NCBI GenBank assembly: GCA_017642425.1
Contig: JAGCPB010000084.1
Span: 23,436 to 87,435, forward strand
Direction of reading: 5' to 3'
Length of the DNA: 64,000 nt
Origin: Bacteroidaceae bacterium
GTDB taxonomy: Bacteria; Bacteroidota; Bacteroidia; Bacteroidales; Bacteroidaceae
A program made the translations under genes and the position numbers. The notes beneath the pieces are model-generated. The model saw nothing but the letters and a program-made list of their open reading frames with translations. It was not told the DNA's origin and ran no database searches. This document shows positions 63,595 through 64,000 of this stretch, piece by piece (the first letter of the stretch is position 1; each line of letters opens with the position of its first letter).

Positions 63595-64000
63595 TTACGG
63601 GCAGACGGGGCGGACAGAAAGACCAGCCATTCGATCCTCCCAACCAATATTAGCTTGATTATTATTAAAACGGATACAGGCTGCAGTACCACATATTACA
63701 CTACCATCTCCATAAGGATCTGTCATAAGCGAACGCGACCAATAGTTTCCATTGGAACCATATTGGTATCGACCGTTTGCTTTATATCCGGCTGCGGGAA
63801 GGAATATGGAGCGGTCAGTATAACCTTGCTTTTTACTTGTAACACGATATCCGTTTACACCATTGAGAGTTGTCCATTCCCAAGTGCAGTTGTCATGCAA
63901 CTCATCCATTTCTTCCCTAGTAGGCATACGCCAGTTGCCTCCCCAAGTTACATGAGCGACATCATCTTCAAAGTCAAGTGTGGTTTTGTTATCTACCGTA
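63595..64000 (-). CDS. FISUMP-domain protein, 5' end beyond the window (paralogue 4)
   Basis: Only the C-terminal part is in the window. The frame stays open to base 64000: upstream of an internal ATG at 63927 it reads through TVDNKTTLDFEDDVAHVTWG and then NWRMPTREEMDEL, so the ATG is not the start. The part seen includes RSIFLPAAGY and the end LSVRPVCP. It is about 135 residues, i.e. most of one FISUMP domain. Confidence 0.85.
   Translation of the reverse strand, partial: TVDNKTTLDFEDDVAHVTWGGNWRMPTREEMDELHDNCTWEWTTLNGVNGYRVTSKKQGYTDRSIFLPAAGYKANGRYQYGSNGNYWSRSLMTDPYGDGSVICGTAACIRFNNNQANIGWEDRMAGLSVRPVCP

Noticed and set aside
15-64000. tRNA, rRNA or tmRNA genes
   Set aside because: No cloverleaf-like or rRNA-like segments were noticed in the few gaps; all gaps above 100 bases were accounted for.

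Overview
The window looks like a chromosomal segment of a Bacteroidales bacterium (Bacteroides/Prevotella-like). Evidence: many starts are preceded by the Bacteroidetes sigma-ABfr -7 box (TAnnTTTG) instead of a strong Shine-Dalgarno; the truB-queA-folK order; DUF2723, DUF4294, FISUMP-domain and Bacteroidetes-type M49 proteins; and a SAM-type riboswitch on metK. No tRNA, rRNA, insertion sequence or CRISPR array was seen. Coding density is very high.

Layout. (1) 1-2.5 kb: tRNA modification and folate genes (truB, queA, folK) and a small ORF. (2) 2.5-22.7 kb: one long, tightly packed plus-strand operon for a surface glycan decorated with phosphonate and/or phospho-amino-alcohol groups. It holds three LicD phosphotransferases, a LicC-type cytidylyltransferase fused to a CobD/HisC-like PLP enzyme, an opine-dehydrogenase-like protein, a cytidylyltransferase-PEP mutase fusion, a radical SAM-cytidylyltransferase fusion, phosphonopyruvate decarboxylase, a DegT aminotransferase, a metallo-beta-lactamase-fold protein, an ATP-grasp ligase, an SDR, a Wzx-like flippase, three glycosyltransferases, UDP-galactopyranose mutase and an acyltransferase. 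(3) 22.7-27.7 kb: heptose kinase (HddA-like), heptose epimerase (HldD-like), a DMT exporter and an M49 dipeptidyl-peptidase lipoprotein, closed by a terminator. (4) 27.7-32.8 kb: a duplicated 60-bp hairpin repeat, then a BlaI repressor and a giant BlaR1-like M56 protease whose sensor part is a BspA-type leucine-rich-repeat array. (5) 32.9-42.9 kb: SAM riboswitch-metK, a lytic transglycosylase, two GH31 glycosidases, an RlmL-type rRNA methyltransferase with a basic repetitive tail, and purD. (6) 42.9-58 kb: DUF2723 membrane protein, polysaccharide deacetylase, PBP4-type DacB, radical SAM protein, HhH/beta-barrel protein, DUF4294, ychF, lgt, mutS and gltS. (7) 58-64 kb: a minus-strand array of four secreted FISUMP paralogues (the last cut by the window end) plus a small lipoprotein, with a repeated intergenic hairpin.

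How it fits together. The central cluster can be read as a pathway. PEP mutase and phosphonopyruvate decarboxylase make phosphonoacetaldehyde, which is aminated or reduced. Cytidylyltransferase domains activate the phosphonate or phospho-alcohol as a CMP conjugate, and LicD enzymes transfer it to a lipid-linked glycan made by the glycosyltransferases and exported by the flippase. The opine dehydrogenase and the radical SAM fusion suggest that the head group is more elaborate than 2-aminoethylphosphonate. The most novel-looking parts are this head-group chemistry and the BlaI/BlaR1-LRR pair, whose operator can be placed inside its own promoter.
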